Positions 23,861 through 36,972 of a DNA stretch of 64,000 nucleotides are shown here, in pieces (position 1 is the stretch's first letter; each line of letters opens with the position of its first letter). The DNA comes from Capitulum mitella (Eukaryota > Arthropoda > Thecostraca > Pollicipedomorpha > Pollicipedidae), in contig CP099845.1 in NCBI GenBank assembly GCA_030062745.1, positions 16,718,903 to 16,782,902 on the forward strand, read 5' to 3'. A program made the translations under genes and the position numbers. The notes beneath the pieces are model-generated. The model was given only the letters and a program-made list of their open reading frames with translations, had not been told where the DNA came from and made no database searches.

Positions 23861-25707
23861 CAGCCTGTGCCGGCCAGCCCGGCCGCCGGACGGCGCGGCC
23901 GCGGACACGGGGTATCACTCTTCGGGCCGCGTGGCGTTTGATCGCGGGTATTACTCTTCTCGCCGGCGCTGGGCGACGATCGTCTCTCGATAGCAGCCGA
24001 CCAAAAGAATAGCGTAATTAAGAGCGCGGCGAATCAGCGCCGGAATCAGCGGGCCGGCCAGCAATCCCTCCGCTCCGCGTAAAAACCCGCCACAAAAAGG
24101 CGGCCCCACCGACTGCAGACGGAGAAACGCGGCGACCAGACGGCACAAGGCAATGCCTGCTGCGAACGGCAGCCGGGCACAGACAGACCAGTCTGTTGTG
24201 CACATTGTGCACCTGACCAGGACAAGGCAGGCAACGCTGTTGGCGGCGAACAGGACACGGCAGGCAATGCTATCAGAAGAACAGCTCAGAGCTGGACGGG
24301 AAAAACAAGGTGGGCAACGTTAGTATGAGTCCTTTGCGTGGGCACCAACAGCCATGAGATTCAAGCAACTGGTTGTCCACTTATGCCTGGAACTTGAGCA
24401 ACGCCATCAAATTCCATGACGGGCAGCATAAGGCTCGCCCCGTTATGCATGCCAAAGCCCTGCATTATCCACATAGGAATGTATAACTGCGCTCGACATG
24501 TCGTGCTGTTCCATCTAGACGTCGACGACAAGGCTTTAACGGCCTCAGTTATATCCATTCCTAACATGACTACGGAACGGTTCTGCGACCACCACAAACT
24601 CGGATGTTCGATTCTGCAATAGAATAAGGCATTAAAATCGCAATTTTCCGGCCTTCCTCACCCCTTTTTTCGGCACAAGGTCCTAATGAAAAACGCCGGT
24701 GATTGTAAATGAACGTCAAATCGTAAACCCGGCACCCCTGTCCTGACAACACGGCTGCCTTTTACCAAGAATAGGTGGCCAGGTCATTACACAAGAGGTC
24801 ATAAGGCGTCATACCATGAATGATATATGTGGTTTCCAGGCCACGAATGACTTCCATATCTGTCCTTTCGGAGGGACATGACCTGAAAGACGCATATCAG
24901 GGACGGGGCAAATACTAAGCATAAGGTCACCCAGGCTGAATGTGACCGCAAATGGTATTAATAAGGATTAAGGGTGACAGGGTGATTTTGTGGCTTCAAA
25001 TAGCAGCGATTTAACTTTTTAAAGAACAAGTGTGGCTCTAGCGACCAAAGACTTAAGGATGCAAATAAACATGCATTGCCATTAAGATAATGTTAAATCT
25101 TCCCCGAGCCAGGGGGGAGTAGTTGTCCCTGCTTCTCCTGTGGCGCCGCCACGGTCACTATCGGCAAAATCGTGCTATTTCATCAGAAAAGAAGTTCGTG
25201 CGAAACTACACGTTGCCAATTTTGCCCCTTCCTTGTGCTAAACTGACTCTGAAGTGGTCGATGTATCACCATCAATTCCGGCTTTTGACCTGGCATGTGA
25301 CGTCACAGTCAACCTTGAGGTCTTCAGTCCGACAGCTGGTTTCGGGGATGGACAAGGGTGGGGGTGGGTGCAGCCCCCCGCTTAACTAGGTGACGAAAAG
25401 CCCACGTCAGCACAGGGTTGAGTCAAACACACGTCCTTGTATCGCAAACTCGCACCATTCGCTCCCGGTAGATGACACGGCTTCGTGAAGCAGCGATATC
25501 ACCATGCCCGCAAACCGTGCGGCACTCTCCCAGACCAGCGTGTCCAGCTGCAGGTGGTGCAGTCGTACAGTGGACCCAGTGTCTCACGCCAGCCTTTGTG
25601 ACGACTCCTCAGCTCAGTTTTGGTCCGCCTGGAACAGGCATGTCTGAATAACACAACCAAACTGCCAGTAGCCTGCGGAGCCTGAGTGAATTTAGTCACA
25701 ATTCCGC
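23861..25707. other. Non-coding; short GC-rich segment then unique sequence
   Basis: 23861-24110 is CpG-rich; the rest is mixed to AT-rich. It contains a POU octamer at 25059-25066 and a perfect CRE at 25298-25305. No exon is recognised. Confidence 0.45.
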
Positions 25708-25915
25708 AGCTAATCAAACACGGAGACTGAGCCCATTCTGTCAGTCGCATGTACAGAATGGCCCACGCTGTTAATCACACAAAGGGACTGAGCCCATTCT
25801 GCCAGTCAGATTCAGAGAATGGTGGCGCTCTGCTAATCAAACACAGAGGCTGAGCCCACTCTGCTACTGAAACAGAGACTGAGCCCTCTCTGCCTGAAAC
25901 ACGCACAGACTGAAG
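25708..25915. repeat. 61-62 bp tandem repeat, about 3.5 copies
   Basis: GCTAATCAAACAC followed by GACTGAGCCCATTCTG recurs. The ACTGAGCCC element is at 25726, 25787 and 25849 (steps 61 and 62 bp), with a shortened copy at 25878. Confidence 0.85.
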
Positions 25916-27374
25916 CTGCGTCGGTTGACTTCATTGACGGGTGCGCGGAGACAGAGCACACCTCATTCAGACACGCCCTGTAACCGGCTATTACTCAGTA
26001 TAATCTACGTCGGCGGCCGAGCGGACCCAAGATTGCCCGGTGCGCAAAGTGGGCCTTGGGATAATCGCTTCCACAGCGCATACGGAGGATGACCTTAGTG
26101 TTGGCAACGCACCAAAATTTAAATGCCTCCCAGAAGACCCGTAAATTTTCACGTCTGAAGTCTGAAGGACATCTAGGCAATGTACAACCATTGCAACCAG
26201 CTGTCGGTGGTAAGTACGGCACAAATGATCATGTTCAGAACATAACCAGAATTTCCATGTACTATGAGGATTCTACACATCGACAGATATGTAGAATCTA
26301 TGGACCTATAAACTTTCTATAGATTATGTCTTCAAGAATCATCCTAACATAACAACTGCAATGGAGCGGGCTATAAAGACATCATCTTCGGTCGCACGTA
26401 ACGAAACTCTAGGTTCCACAAAGGAACCCTGGATATCGGCCCCAGGTAACGAAATTCTAGGTTCCACAAAGGAACCCTGCGCATTCTGCGAGATGATATC
26501 CCCGACACACAGGAATAGTCGCATTCAATACATACTGCACGGGAGACCCAGTCTTTAGACACTAGCTGCGGCTCCACGGGGTCATCCAAGCTACACCGCG
26601 TGAGCTGTGTGGCCCAGGTCATTTTCTTACAACGGAAAAACTGAAAACTAGAAAGGCACTCCACCTGATCTCACCTTAGTGAGTTCCCGAAACCAATGAA
26701 CTACACTGAACAGCGCAAGATTTCGTCGACCTGTACACATGAGGAAACCCGGAAATAAGCATGCATCGCGACCATGGGAACGTGATAGCTCGGAGTCGCC
26801 AAGATCGTAAGACCACAATCGCCAAGAACGTCTGACAGCAACAGCAGCATGATGCTGCTCATCGCGGTCTCAGAGGGCTTCCAACGTCGTCGGCCTCAGC
26901 CGTGTCGGAGACACCGGCGTTATCGTCCGCCTGAGCCCTGACGGAGGATCTGACGTGGCCGTCCGGGCTCTGAAGGAGATCGGACTGACGCGGTCGTTCT
27001 GCGGCCGCGGCGGCGGCAGACCGCTGAAGACCTGCTCGCCGCCGGTGCGGGGCCTCGCCGCCGCCGCCGCTGCCGTGATACTCGGAAGCGGAGTCGGCTC
27101 GCCGCCGGCGGTGCCGGGCGCCAGCAGCCGGGCATCAATAGTGACCGGGCGCCGTCCGCCGCCGCCTGTTTGCACTGGGTTCAAGGATATTCGCACCTGG
27201 CTGTGGGCGGCGCGGTCATGCCGCCGGCGCGCGGCAGCCTTTCTCGCCGCTGAATCGGATGGATTCCTCGCCAATTTTCACCGATTGTTTGCGCTGTGGC
27301 GGGCCTGAGGCGGCGCAGCCTGCCGACTGCCTGCAGCCGGCTGCTGCGGCTGCAGGCAGACTGTGCAGACCGTG
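25916..27374. other. Non-coding; CpG-rich from about 26870
   Basis: Unique sequence with a small local duplication (26398-26480), becoming strongly GC-rich at 26870-27345, immediately before the 13-bp array. The overlapping 117-134 aa frames are composition artefacts. Confidence 0.45.
26398..26480. repeat. Direct duplication, about 34 bp, 48 bp apart
   Basis: GTAACGAAACTCTAGG and TTCCACAAAGGAACCCTG occur twice with one mismatch. Each copy contains the dyad GGTTCC-ACAAA-GGAACC. This could be a remnant of a small mobile element, but no ends are defined. Confidence 0.8.
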
Positions 27375-27810
27375 CAGTCAGCCTCTACAGTCAGCCTCTG
27401 CAGTCAGCCTCTGCAGTCAGTCTCTACAGTCAGGCTCCGCAGTCAGCCTCTGCAGTCAGCCTCTACAGTCAGTCTCTACAGTCAGGCTCCGCAGTCAGCC
27501 TCTACAGTCAGCCTCTACCGTCGGTCTCTGCAGTCGGCCTCTACAGACCGCCTCTACAGTCAGCCTCTACAGTCAACCTCCGCAGTCAGCCTCTACCGTC
27601 GGTCTCTGCAGTCGGCCTCTACAGCCCGCCTCTACAGTCAGCCTCTGCAGTCAGCCTCTACAGTCAGCCTCTGCAGTCGGCCTCTACAGCCAGCCTCTAC
27701 AGCCAGCCTCTACAGTCAGCCTCTACAGTCAGCCTCCGCGGTCAGCCTCTGCAGTCAGCCTCTGCAGTCAGCCTCTACAGTCGGCCTCTGTAGTCGGCCT
27801 CTCCAGTCCA
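27375..27810 (+). repeat. 13-bp minisatellite, about 33 copies
   Basis: CAGTCAGCCTCTA and close variants (CTG, CCG, GGCCTC) repeat strictly every 13 bp; for example 27375 and 27778 are 31 periods apart. Longer blocks within it are themselves repeated (higher-order structure around the CTACCGTCGGTCTCTGCAG variant). A 13-bp period rotates the frame, so all three plus frames encode the same 13-residue cycle (SLYSQPLQSASTV). That explains three overlapping frames of 165-231 aa. Confidence 0.97.
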
Positions 27811-28469
27811 CAGGCAGTCGGCCCGTGCCGTCGGCCTGTGCCGTTGGCAGCCAGTCGGGTCGGCGGCGGCAGCTGCACGGCTCTGCCGCGCTGCATCACC
27901 ACGCCAATTGAGCCGGCCGCCCTGTCCGGCCAAACGGTGTCAAGTGGCTTCTGACACTCGTCATCAGCGTAATGGCGTAAACAGATGTTTCAGGGCGTCC
28001 CGGCGGCGAGTCTTACCGGGGCCGAGGACGCCGGCAGCCCGTCTTCGGATCCATGCTCTCAGGAACCCCCACAGGCACGACCGTCGGGCCAGGCTGCGCT
28101 GTACCGAGCCCAGGACATCGGTAGCCCGGTACACCACGTACCACTGTCCCGTAAGAAGAGGTGGTACGGGGCCCGGACATCAGGAGCGCGGCACACCAGG
28201 TACCATTGTCGGGTCAGTAAGAGTCGTTACGAACCTGGCCCGGGCCGAGATCGAGAGCTGACTCACATGTCTCGCCGTAACGGCGTTCGACCGCAAGGCC
28301 GTGTTGGAACAAGTGGTAAACGGTGATAACGGAGTGGCTGTCGAACGCCGTTCGGCAGCAAGCATGCAGCACTTAGTAAGTCAGGTGAGTCAGCTCTGTA
28401 CAGGTACCAGGTACTGCCATCGTGTTGCGCGGAAAGCGAACGGCGCCGAGACACATGTACTCTCTCCAG
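27811..28469. other. Non-coding; contains a two-copy 70-bp duplication
   Basis: GC-rich to about 27935, then mixed. The segment at about 28106-28170 (CGGTACACCACGTACCACTG) is repeated in diverged form at about 28175-28245 (CACACCAGGTACCATTGTCG). The first copy holds a dyad CGTACCAC..GTGGTACG. No gene is seen. Confidence 0.5.
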
Positions 28470-28675
28470 AGTATGGCTACAGTAGAGGCGTATATGCCTG
28501 GATGCGCTGGACAGGGAGTATGGCCACGGTAGTGGTTTATATGCCTGGATGTACTGAACAGTAGGCGTGTATTTGCCTGGATGCACTAGTCAGGGACTAT
28601 GGTCACAATACCGGTGTATGCGCCTGGATGTACTGGACGGTAGCAGTATATGTGCCTGGATGTGCTGGACAGGAG
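28470..28675. repeat. Degenerate tandem repeat, five copies
   Basis: GCCTGGATG followed by an RCT triplet occurs five times at irregular steps of about 31-48 bp, each preceded by a GTATATG-like string. It is a decayed minisatellite. Confidence 0.75.
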
Positions 28676-28909
28676 GCCGGCCACTCAAGCTGAACTCTTG
28701 CCAGAGTAACTCATGACGAACAAAAGTACGCAAACCGAATCCTAAAGTAATAACATCTCCCAACATCAAGGAAGATGGTCGTAGTGTCACGTATAAAGCA
28801 AACCAAATTGCTACGGGGATATGTTTATAATGGCCGTGCCGTAATGCGGACACAACGGCTGTCTTCTGAGTCATGACTCCAGGTCGGTTCGATAACTGCG
28901 ACTTCTGGT

Positions 28910-29085
28910 GGGGCCAGTCAGGACCTCCTCCTCCATCTGTCCAGACCTGGCCTGCCGAAACATCCGCCCTGGTCAGTCAGGACCTCTGCCCTGGTCAGTC
29001 AGGACCTCCGTCCCGGTCAGCCAGAACCTCTGCCCCGGCTAGAAGAAACCTCTGCCCCAATCAGTCGAGGACCGTCACCTGTGCC
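28910..29085. repeat. 22-23 bp minisatellite, about 6 imperfect copies
   Basis: GGTCAGTCAGGACCTCTGCC is clearest at 28971-29015. More diverged copies lie on both sides. Confidence 0.8.
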
Positions 29086-32050
29086 CAGGTCAGTCTTACC
29101 GTGAGTTGACACCTCCCTGGGCAACAGCCAGCTCCTCCGCGGCCGCCTTTCTGTAAATCAAATAAGCCAAAACTCAGCGCAAATCAAACAAAACCGAGAG
29201 GAAAGTAAACAAAGCCCAGTGACTGGCCGTCTTCGGCGCTATGACGCCCCGGCCGACCGGCCGTAAGGCAGTTTCCAAAAATAGACGCCCTTCCTCGACC
29301 ACGACAGGCGCGCAGCATCCCCAATAACCTGTTGAAATGTAAGGAATAAACAGCCGCAGTGAACTCTTCGAGGCGTCACGGTAAAACATGCGACATATTC
29401 AGATAATCCACTGCAGACGCGTGAAAACGGGAAGGGCCAGGGGCCATGACCGTTTCCTGGACCTATAGCGTTCAGTCCACAGTGTTACATGGAAAGAACA
29501 GTCTCCAGCAACGCCAATGGTTCCTCCACCTATTTGGGTGGTCTCTTGCCTCTGTGCTACAACATTCTTTATGGACAGTTCGTGGTTAGTGGTCCTATAC
29601 GTTGCAACAGGATGCAATACATGGGCAAATATTACCCAATTCCTGTAATCCTCAAAATGCGTTACGGTTTCGGCAACTCCACAAACGCACGTGCTACGTC
29701 AGGCACCAGTCGTTTGGGCAACGGCCGGCAGATCTTACCTGCGCTCAACGACCTGAGCCGAATCCATGCGGAACAGCCTCAGAAATATTCTTCCGTCTGG
29801 CCTGCCATGCCCTTGCACCGCCAGTGTCAGTTTTTGCGGCACAAAATCACCCGAATGGCAAAAAGCGCGCTCCTGTTGGCCGGAGCGCGCCCGACGCGCA
29901 CCCTCTCGTCTGCTGCGGCGGCCGAAACTGGCGCCGCGTTCAGCTGATTACGCCAGCTGACCGCGCCTACAGTCAAATTTGATTGGCTAATTGAATAATA
30001 AGGGCGTACATGGCGATCGGACGTATCGGGAAGTCCACTCTGAGAACAGGTTTTGCCTGGGGCTGTCGGTGGATATTCGACGCCGTCCGACTAGTGCTAG
30101 GCCTGGACAGTGCTGGCGCCGGCGATGGGAGGGACGCTGAACGCTGACCTTGCGGCCGGCCGCGGCGTGCCGATCCCGCGCTGCACGGAGCGGCTCGACT
30201 TGTCGCAGGCGGCCGGCGGTCGGCACCCGGCGCCGACCATGCGTGGACAGCCGACCTCGACCGTGTGCAGCCGCCTGCATAGGTACGGGCATCACCGACC
30301 TGTCCTAATGAATTTATTGGCGCCGCCTGAGAGGAGGGCAGATTGCCGCCAGCCGTGCCCTGGCAGCGGCATTCACGGCCGCATTAGCCGCGATAGATTT
30401 AGGTTCGCCTCGTGACGGGCGGACGCCTGCCCGATATTGAACAACAAAGCTAAATCAAGCCGGGCCTGTTACATAAACCACTCAAACGAAAGCTATTGCA
30501 AATTCAATTTGGCGCGCGAGTCCGGGCGCAATATGTGCGCGTCTCGGACTGGCCAGGCCCGGCCGGCCGCCACCGTCCGCACGCGGCACGCAGAAGCCGT
30601 CCGCAGAGCCGCGCCGCGCCGAGAAAGTCGCATATCAGCCCAGCTGGTAATCGGAATCTCCGCCTGTTATTTACAGCGACATTTACGCGTTTGCAATCTC
30701 AGCGCGCGGCGAGGCGATGAATTACCGTTTGCAAGTGGGGTAAAGTTAATATAATGAGAAGGTTCTACCATTTATGGTGCTCTTGATGCGTTGTGTCGTA
30801 ACGAACAGGCTCGCCGACGGAAAATATTGGCCATCAAATTATGGAGAGCGGCCAGGTTGTGGCGGTTTTCTCCGGCTGCTCACTGCTAGGGCCTCCAGCA
30901 CGCTGAGTGCCTCCCCATCGACAGTCACTTACGGCGCATTCCTGTGTGCCATGCATCAGTGCAAGAACTCGGCTGTCAATTAACTGTGCGGACCAAAAGC
31001 AGGTGTGAGGAATACCGTGATTGACTCGCTCCCGACATCGGCTTTGCATAAGAAAACATTCTGCATCGTTGCAGGTAGCCCAGATGCATCCCTTTGTTCC
31101 TTGAACGGTTTGCAGGGCGAAGGAGCGGGTTCAAGCGAAGGACCTCTTTGTCCAGTCGATGGCGAGGTGGGTATTATCGGTAGCCGCCGTAAGTGCAGTG
31201 AGGCGATATCACTAATGCTCTTCGATAACGTATCACAGGTGCTTTGTTGACCTAGGAATTCACGACCGTTCCGCGTGACTGAAGATGTCGGGAGCATCAT
31301 TTTTGTCGGAGCTCTGCTACGTGTTCGTTAGAGATGCGTTTAGTCTCTGCATCAGGTAGGAGTGGTACAGCAGTCAATTTGGTAGGGTGGTGTGACCCTC
31401 ACTGGTCAGTCGTATACGTCAGATTCGTGATCGGCAGTGGTAAAATCTGTGCAGAAAAATATGTGAAATCGTCGGCTTCGGTTGCATAGCAAAAGGCCCC
31501 TGCGTTTCAAGACGTTCAACAAAACATCTGAAGCTTACTCGCCGTCGTGCATTTACGTTCGCGAACATTATTTTCTGCACAGCATGGAGATGATTAAAAG
31601 CAAGGTGAAACTGTTGCTGGGATTGAAGTACGGTCAAACAGCACATTCATCCCATTAAGTTGAAGCGTGGCCATAAAGTTTATCATTCAGATAGTTTCCA
31701 GGTAATTCCTTATCAAGGCCAACGGCCTGGAGAGCCCTCGCTACTTGGCCCAATGTTGCATGCATATGGAAATACGGCGGCCATGCAACAGTGCGAATTG
31801 CGCAGGTATGGGGCGTTCTGCCACCACGGCACGCTAGCGCTGCGGCGGGGCGGAAACACCTGGCTGATTCACAGAGGTCTTGGGATGTCCTGCGACACAT
31901 GCACGACATAGTTTCCGAAAATGCGTCAGTCGCTGTACTGCGCCTCGAAAGCACTTTGTCGGCATGGCCAGGACAATGAAACGCAGGTGATTGATATTTC
32001 GGCTCGTTTCAGATGACTGGGGAATTTTACTGTGATTTATTTCATTTTTG
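29086..32050. other. Non-coding; CpG-rich at 29840-30420 and 30490-30730
   Basis: Unique sequence with two GC-rich patches (GGCCGGCC near 30159 and 30565). The longest open frame (152 aa at 29489) has no recognisable domain and irregular composition. No RNA gene is seen. Confidence 0.45.
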
Positions 32051-33570
32051 TTTGTCAGTCAGGACTTTTCCCCGGACCCCAATAAATCACGGCCGGCCGG
32101 GCGACGAGCCTGACCGCCGGTCAGTCGGGCCCGGCGCCGGCCGGTCGGCCGGTCGGCCGCCGTCGCGCCGCCGGCGTCGCAGCCGAGGCGCCGCTCTCTT
32201 CGCGCCCTCCTGTTGCACCAGCGGCCGACCGCCGCCGGGGGCCGGCATTACAGGACCCCCTCCCCGCACCGGGGCATTGTTGCAAATCATAAAATCGCCA
32301 TCGCCGCGTGAGGCGGCGCGGCTCCGACGGGGTTGGAGGCGCGGCCAGCGGCCGGCCGCCGACGGGGCGGTGCCCCACCGCGCCGCCGATCACTGAAATA
32401 TGAATTGACGTTTGACCCCTGGCCCGGTAACAAGGCGCGGGCCGGCGGCGGCGCGGCGCTCGAGGTCAGGAGGTCGGCGCTGGTCCGGACAGCGCGGCGG
32501 CGGGGACGGCGGCGGCGGCCGGCCGGAGCCGCGACGCGACGCCGGCTCTAATTAGACCAGGACAGGTCCGGCCGAGGCCCGCCTCTATCACAGCCATCCC
32601 GACCGGCCGGCATTCCAACGGCGTCAATTTCTCGCCGCCCAAGCGACGCCCGAGAACTCTGTCCACGTGACGAACGTGGCACAGTCCGGATCTCGATCGA
32701 ACTGATGACCCGAAAGAGCGAAATAAACGACATTGCTTTTGGGGTGGCGTATCGTTACGGAGCCGAGCTGCGGAAATGTGCCGAGACGTCCGGTCGCTCT
32801 CGAGCAGACCACCGGGACGGATCGGGCCGGCCATTGGGCCGCGATGGTTATGGACCGGACAGGCGACTTCCCAGAAATGCCGGCCTCGGGACCCATTCGG
32901 CGACCGAGGGCGAGCCGGCGGCCGACGCGCTCTGTCCGCCTGGGGAACACGGGCCCCGGCTGTCCGACGACTGCAGCCGCCGGCTCCAGATTACAGCATC
33001 TGTTACCGAGCCGTCCACTATCAGATGGGTCTCTCTCCCGGTCCACTTCGGAGCGGAGCTTTATTGCCGTCCATCGAGATCTGTCTCTCGTCAGCCTCCT
33101 GTCGCCGACGCTGACGCCGCTCCCCGCTCCCCCCTCCCACCTCCCCCTCGCCCTCCCATCAGCTCCCGTCCGACGAATGCGTCGTCCCGGCCGGTAGCGC
33201 AACATTTATACCACAATTTTACCAGAAAACAATGCTGCCTTCTCTGGGTGGCATTCCAGGGCGCACCTGCGGCTTGTCCCCCCCCCCCCTGCCGCCGCCC
33301 TGGGCTCGGGAAATAAGACCGCCTTTTGAAGCGAGCCGCGGCCGGCGGCGGCGGCGGCGGCGGCGCGGCGACACAATTACGGCGCAGCATATTACAGAGG
33401 CGGCGCGGCGGCGCGGTCCGGACCGATCAGATGTGCCGATACTGGCGCCGGTCATCATTGGCAGCGGAGGACAGCGCCCGGCGCGGCCCGCTGGCAGCTG
33501 CCGGACCGGACTGGTACTGAGAGATACTGGACCGGGCTGCGGGCTGATACTGAGAGCTGCCAGACTGCTA
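32051..33570. other. Very GC-rich CpG block, 1.5 kb
   Basis: The longest CpG-dense block: GGCCGGCC at 32091, GGTCGGCC runs at 32140-32160, GGC/GCC trinucleotide-rich patches (32490-32520, 33340-33400) and a C run near 33279. Many Arg/Pro/Ala frames overlap on both strands, as expected of composition. It could be a promoter or first-exon region of an unseen gene, but I cannot place an exon. Confidence 0.5.
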
Positions 33571-34964
33571 ACCTAGTATCGTTATCATTTTGTTATCGCG
33601 CGAGCAAGAACCCAAAAGACTGGTATGAAGCAGCTGTCAGTTTTGTAGAAGAATGCTCCTTAAAATTTACATCTAAGCTATCAGAAATAGAAATGCGTTG
33701 TAACATCTCCTTATTTAGCAATTAGCAAATAAGGGGAGGATTCTTCAAGCTTCAAACTTCAAGCTTCAAAGGATGCTTAGTGTAACCGAGGGAAAAGAAA
33801 GCGAACAATCCATAAAACGGCCTCATGCAATCAACAGTCTTAACATTTAATACCCCTTTTACACAGAGGATGGCATTTATATCAAACTCACGTATATTTC
33901 AGATTCAGAATGTCATCTGGACATCAGTTTTAATATATCTGAACACAGCTAGTGAATGAACAATCTTACACGACAACTGCTTGTGGTTTTAATTTTTGCT
34001 TAGTCGATCTGGAGTCATCAGGAGAATGTAGGTTACCCTTGTGTGAACAGAACCTAGACTACGATGTCAGCGGTGCGTTCCCTTCAGTATCCACCGCAGG
34101 GGGAGGAGAGGGGGGAGGGGCTGGGATACAACTCTGCGGCGCTGACATTTTACCGTCCCATTTTCTGCGCGCGTAGATAATCCATTTCCACAGAGTATCT
34201 CGGGGCTCCAGAAATTCTGTCGTCAGTGAAGACCACCAGCATTCCTGCGCTGGATGCGTCTAGAACTGAGCGGTGCTGGTAGGGGGCACCTCATGCCTAG
34301 ACCTACGGACCAGACGAGGTCTAGCCCGTCTTTTCCTCATGCGCCAGCGTAGTCTGAGACACAGATGTTCATCAAACATCAGAGCTCAGCCTTCATGTGT
34401 TCCACCATGATTGCGACCTTCATGAGCAGCGTTAGCCTTCAAATCAGTTACTGGAAACCTGATGGCCGTTTTTGAATTTAGCAATACTCATCTTTTTCGA
34501 AAAGGATATGGTCCCATGTATTCCTGGCGAGAAGCTATTTTCTCGTTTTCCCAGAGAAAGCCTTGACCGATGAAAAGCGACGACTGCTGTTGCTCGCCGT
34601 TCGTGTAAGAGACCATCAATGCTGGGTTCAACGCCGCTCCACCGATGAACGCCCCTCTTCATCCTGCAGTAACGGCCGTTAAAAGGTCGTCACGCTAATG
34701 GCTTCAGCATGCACAGGCGTCGAAAGGCAACTCCAAAACGGCTATTCTGCTTTTAGATGAGGTTAGATGGTAGTTTTTTTTGCTCAGCTCTCTTATAGTC
34801 TGAAGGGGATTGTTTGGGAAATCGGCACCTGTTGACATCTGTCGCGCTGCAGACATAACAGAACAACACACGATATGAACTGTAAAACCGCTCAGCGGTA
34901 CACAAGTTCAGAGCAGCGCTGCAAGATGTCACAAAGCTGTGCCAGGCAGAGAGCCAGCGTGACG
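33571..34964. other. Non-coding, AT-rich
   Basis: Ordinary sequence. CTTCAA is repeated four times in a short cluster at about 33743-33770. Nothing else is supported. Confidence 0.5.
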
Positions 34965-35222
34965 TGCGCAAATGTACGTGCGCAAATATACATAAGCGCA
35001 AATGTACGTGGGCAAATGCACTTATGCGGGAATGTCCTTAAGCGCAAATGTACGCATGACAAATATACGTAAGCGCAAGTGTACTTAATGCCGAGCGTAC
35101 ATATGACAAATGAACGCATGGCAAATGTACATATGCGCAAATATACGTAAGCGCAAATGTACGCCCGACAAATGTACGTCTGGCAAACGTACATATGGGC
35201 AAATGTACGGACGCTGTATATG
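34965..35222. repeat. 16-17 bp minisatellite, about 15 copies
   Basis: GCGCAAATGTACGTAA and variants (GACAAATGTACG, GGCAAATGTACA) repeat at 16-17 bp. The unit contains GTAC or GTACGTAC-like dyads. The minus-strand 120-aa Tyr/Cys-rich frame is array read-through. Confidence 0.9.
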
Positions 35223-36224
35223 CGTAGGTTCACGCTGGCACTCCTCACTGTCAATGACTATGGACTATGACTGTAACTAGAAAGCTGAGAAGCTCATAAT
35301 GGTTCTTTTTCAGTGAAGCCCAGTCTAGTACAGACTGACGCGACCTCAGTAACCGTGCTCTCTGGGCTGTAAAGATCTAAACAAGACGGAACCTGTCATT
35401 TCACCATGGTGTGAACCTCGACTAGGGTGGAGCTCTCCGAGAACAAAAACAAAAATCGATATAATATCCATGAACGTCATCATTCAGAATTTGCAAGACC
35501 AACTTTATTGGCAGCTTGTCCGCAAAGCGAAAGAAAATTCAGTCTAAGCGTAAGTCCCAGATACGAGACTACTGCGCACATGCCAGAGAATATTCTCTTG
35601 TTTGACAAATGGGCCTGAACGGTGCGAGCAGAGGCCGCGAGCGGCACGCACCTGGGCTATGTGAAACATCCACTGGCGTCTCTGGGAACGGACCCCAGAC
35701 GACGGTCAGATAGCAGGACAAGGCAATTGAACGGTGGTATATCGACTGCGGTCAAGTTTATTTCTCTCCTCGATCATCTCGACGATCGTGATATGGATTC
35801 GCAGCATCCAATCGGAATAATTTTTTGATATATGGGGCTATTTCTTATTATTGCGGTAGCTGATAACCCATCATTGAATGGAATCAGGGCACGGTGCGTT
35901 GCGCTTTGTATTATGCAGCTGCCTTGTCCATAGGAGAGCACCACACACCACCTGGTAACAACCCGTGGTTCTGCAAGAGGATTGCTAGGAAACTTCTTCA
36001 TGAAACAATGTAGCATGCAATGGATGGCGCTACCATATTCGAGCGAGAAATTGCCAGCGGAATCGGACAGCACTCAGGCTTCGTTCACCACGGCTATGAC
36101 GTCAAATGAGCGGCGCTCGGTTGCCAGTTTGCCTTTCCCCCTGCGCTCGGCGTTCAGAATAGAGGCTGTTGGCAGTGGTGATCCGACACAGAATACCGCT
36201 GCTGACAGGACTGTACCGACTGCA
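35223..36224. other. Non-coding unique sequence
   Basis: Mixed composition, with a perfect CRE TGACGTCA at 36097-36104 about 120 bp before the 33-bp array. The 352-aa plus frame that crosses the array starts within this stretch (35982), but its first 80 residues match no domain I recognise. Confidence 0.45.
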
Positions 36225-36972
36225 GTTAGGGTAGGAGTCCGGTCAGTGGCAGCCGTGGTTAGGGTAGGAGTCCGGTTAGTACCAGCTGCGGTTAGGGTAG
36301 GAGTCCGGTCAGTGGTAGCCGTGGTTAGGGTAGGAGTCCGGTCAGTACCAGCTGCAGTTAGGGTAGGAGTCCGGTCAGTGGCAGCCATGGTTAGGGCAAG
36401 AGTCCGGTCAGTACCAGCTGTGGTTAGGACAGGAGTCCGGTCAGTACCAGCTGCGGTCAGGGTAGGAGTCCGGTCAGTGGCAGCCGTGGTTAGGGTAGGA
36501 GTCCGGTTAGTACCAGCTGCGGTTAGGGTAGGAGTCCGGTCAGCGGCAGCCGTGGTTAGGGTAGGAGTCCGGTCAGTACCAGCTGCAGTTAGGGTAGGAG
36601 TCCGGTCAGTGGCAGCCATGGTTAGGACGGGAGTCCGGTCAGTACCAGCTGTGGTTAGCACAGAAATCCGGCCAGTGCCAGGTGTGGTTGGGGCAGGAGT
36701 CCGGTCAGTGGCAGCCGTGGTTAGGGCAGGAGTCCGGTCAGTACCAGCTGTGGTTAGGACAGGAGTCCGGTCAGTACCAGCTGCGGTCAGGGTAGGAGTC
36801 CGGTCAGTGGCAGTCGTGGTTAGGTCGGGAGTCCGGTCAGTACCAGCTGTGGTTAGGACAGGAGTCCGGCCAGTGCCAGCTGCGGTTAGAGCAGGAGTCC
36901 GGTCAGTACCAGCTGTGGTTAGGGCGGGAATCCGGTCAGTGGCAGCCATGGTTAGGGCGGGAGTCCGGTACC
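36225..36972. repeat. 33-bp minisatellite, 22.7 copies, A/B alternation
   Basis: GTTAGGGTAGGAGTCCGGTC begins every 33 bp (36225 and 36951 are exactly 22 periods apart). Two unit types, ending AGTGGCAGCCGTG and AGTACCAGCTGCG, mostly alternate, giving a 66-bp higher-order unit. The period is 11 codons, so frames stay open on both strands (352 aa plus with VRVGVRSVAAV repeats; 291 aa minus). The changes between copies are not biased to silent sites by eye. I do not call a gene. Confidence 0.97.

Noticed and set aside
27259..27954. 231-aa Ser/Gln/Leu-rich protein
   Set aside because: Array read-through of a 13-bp unit. All three plus frames encode the same rotated peptide.
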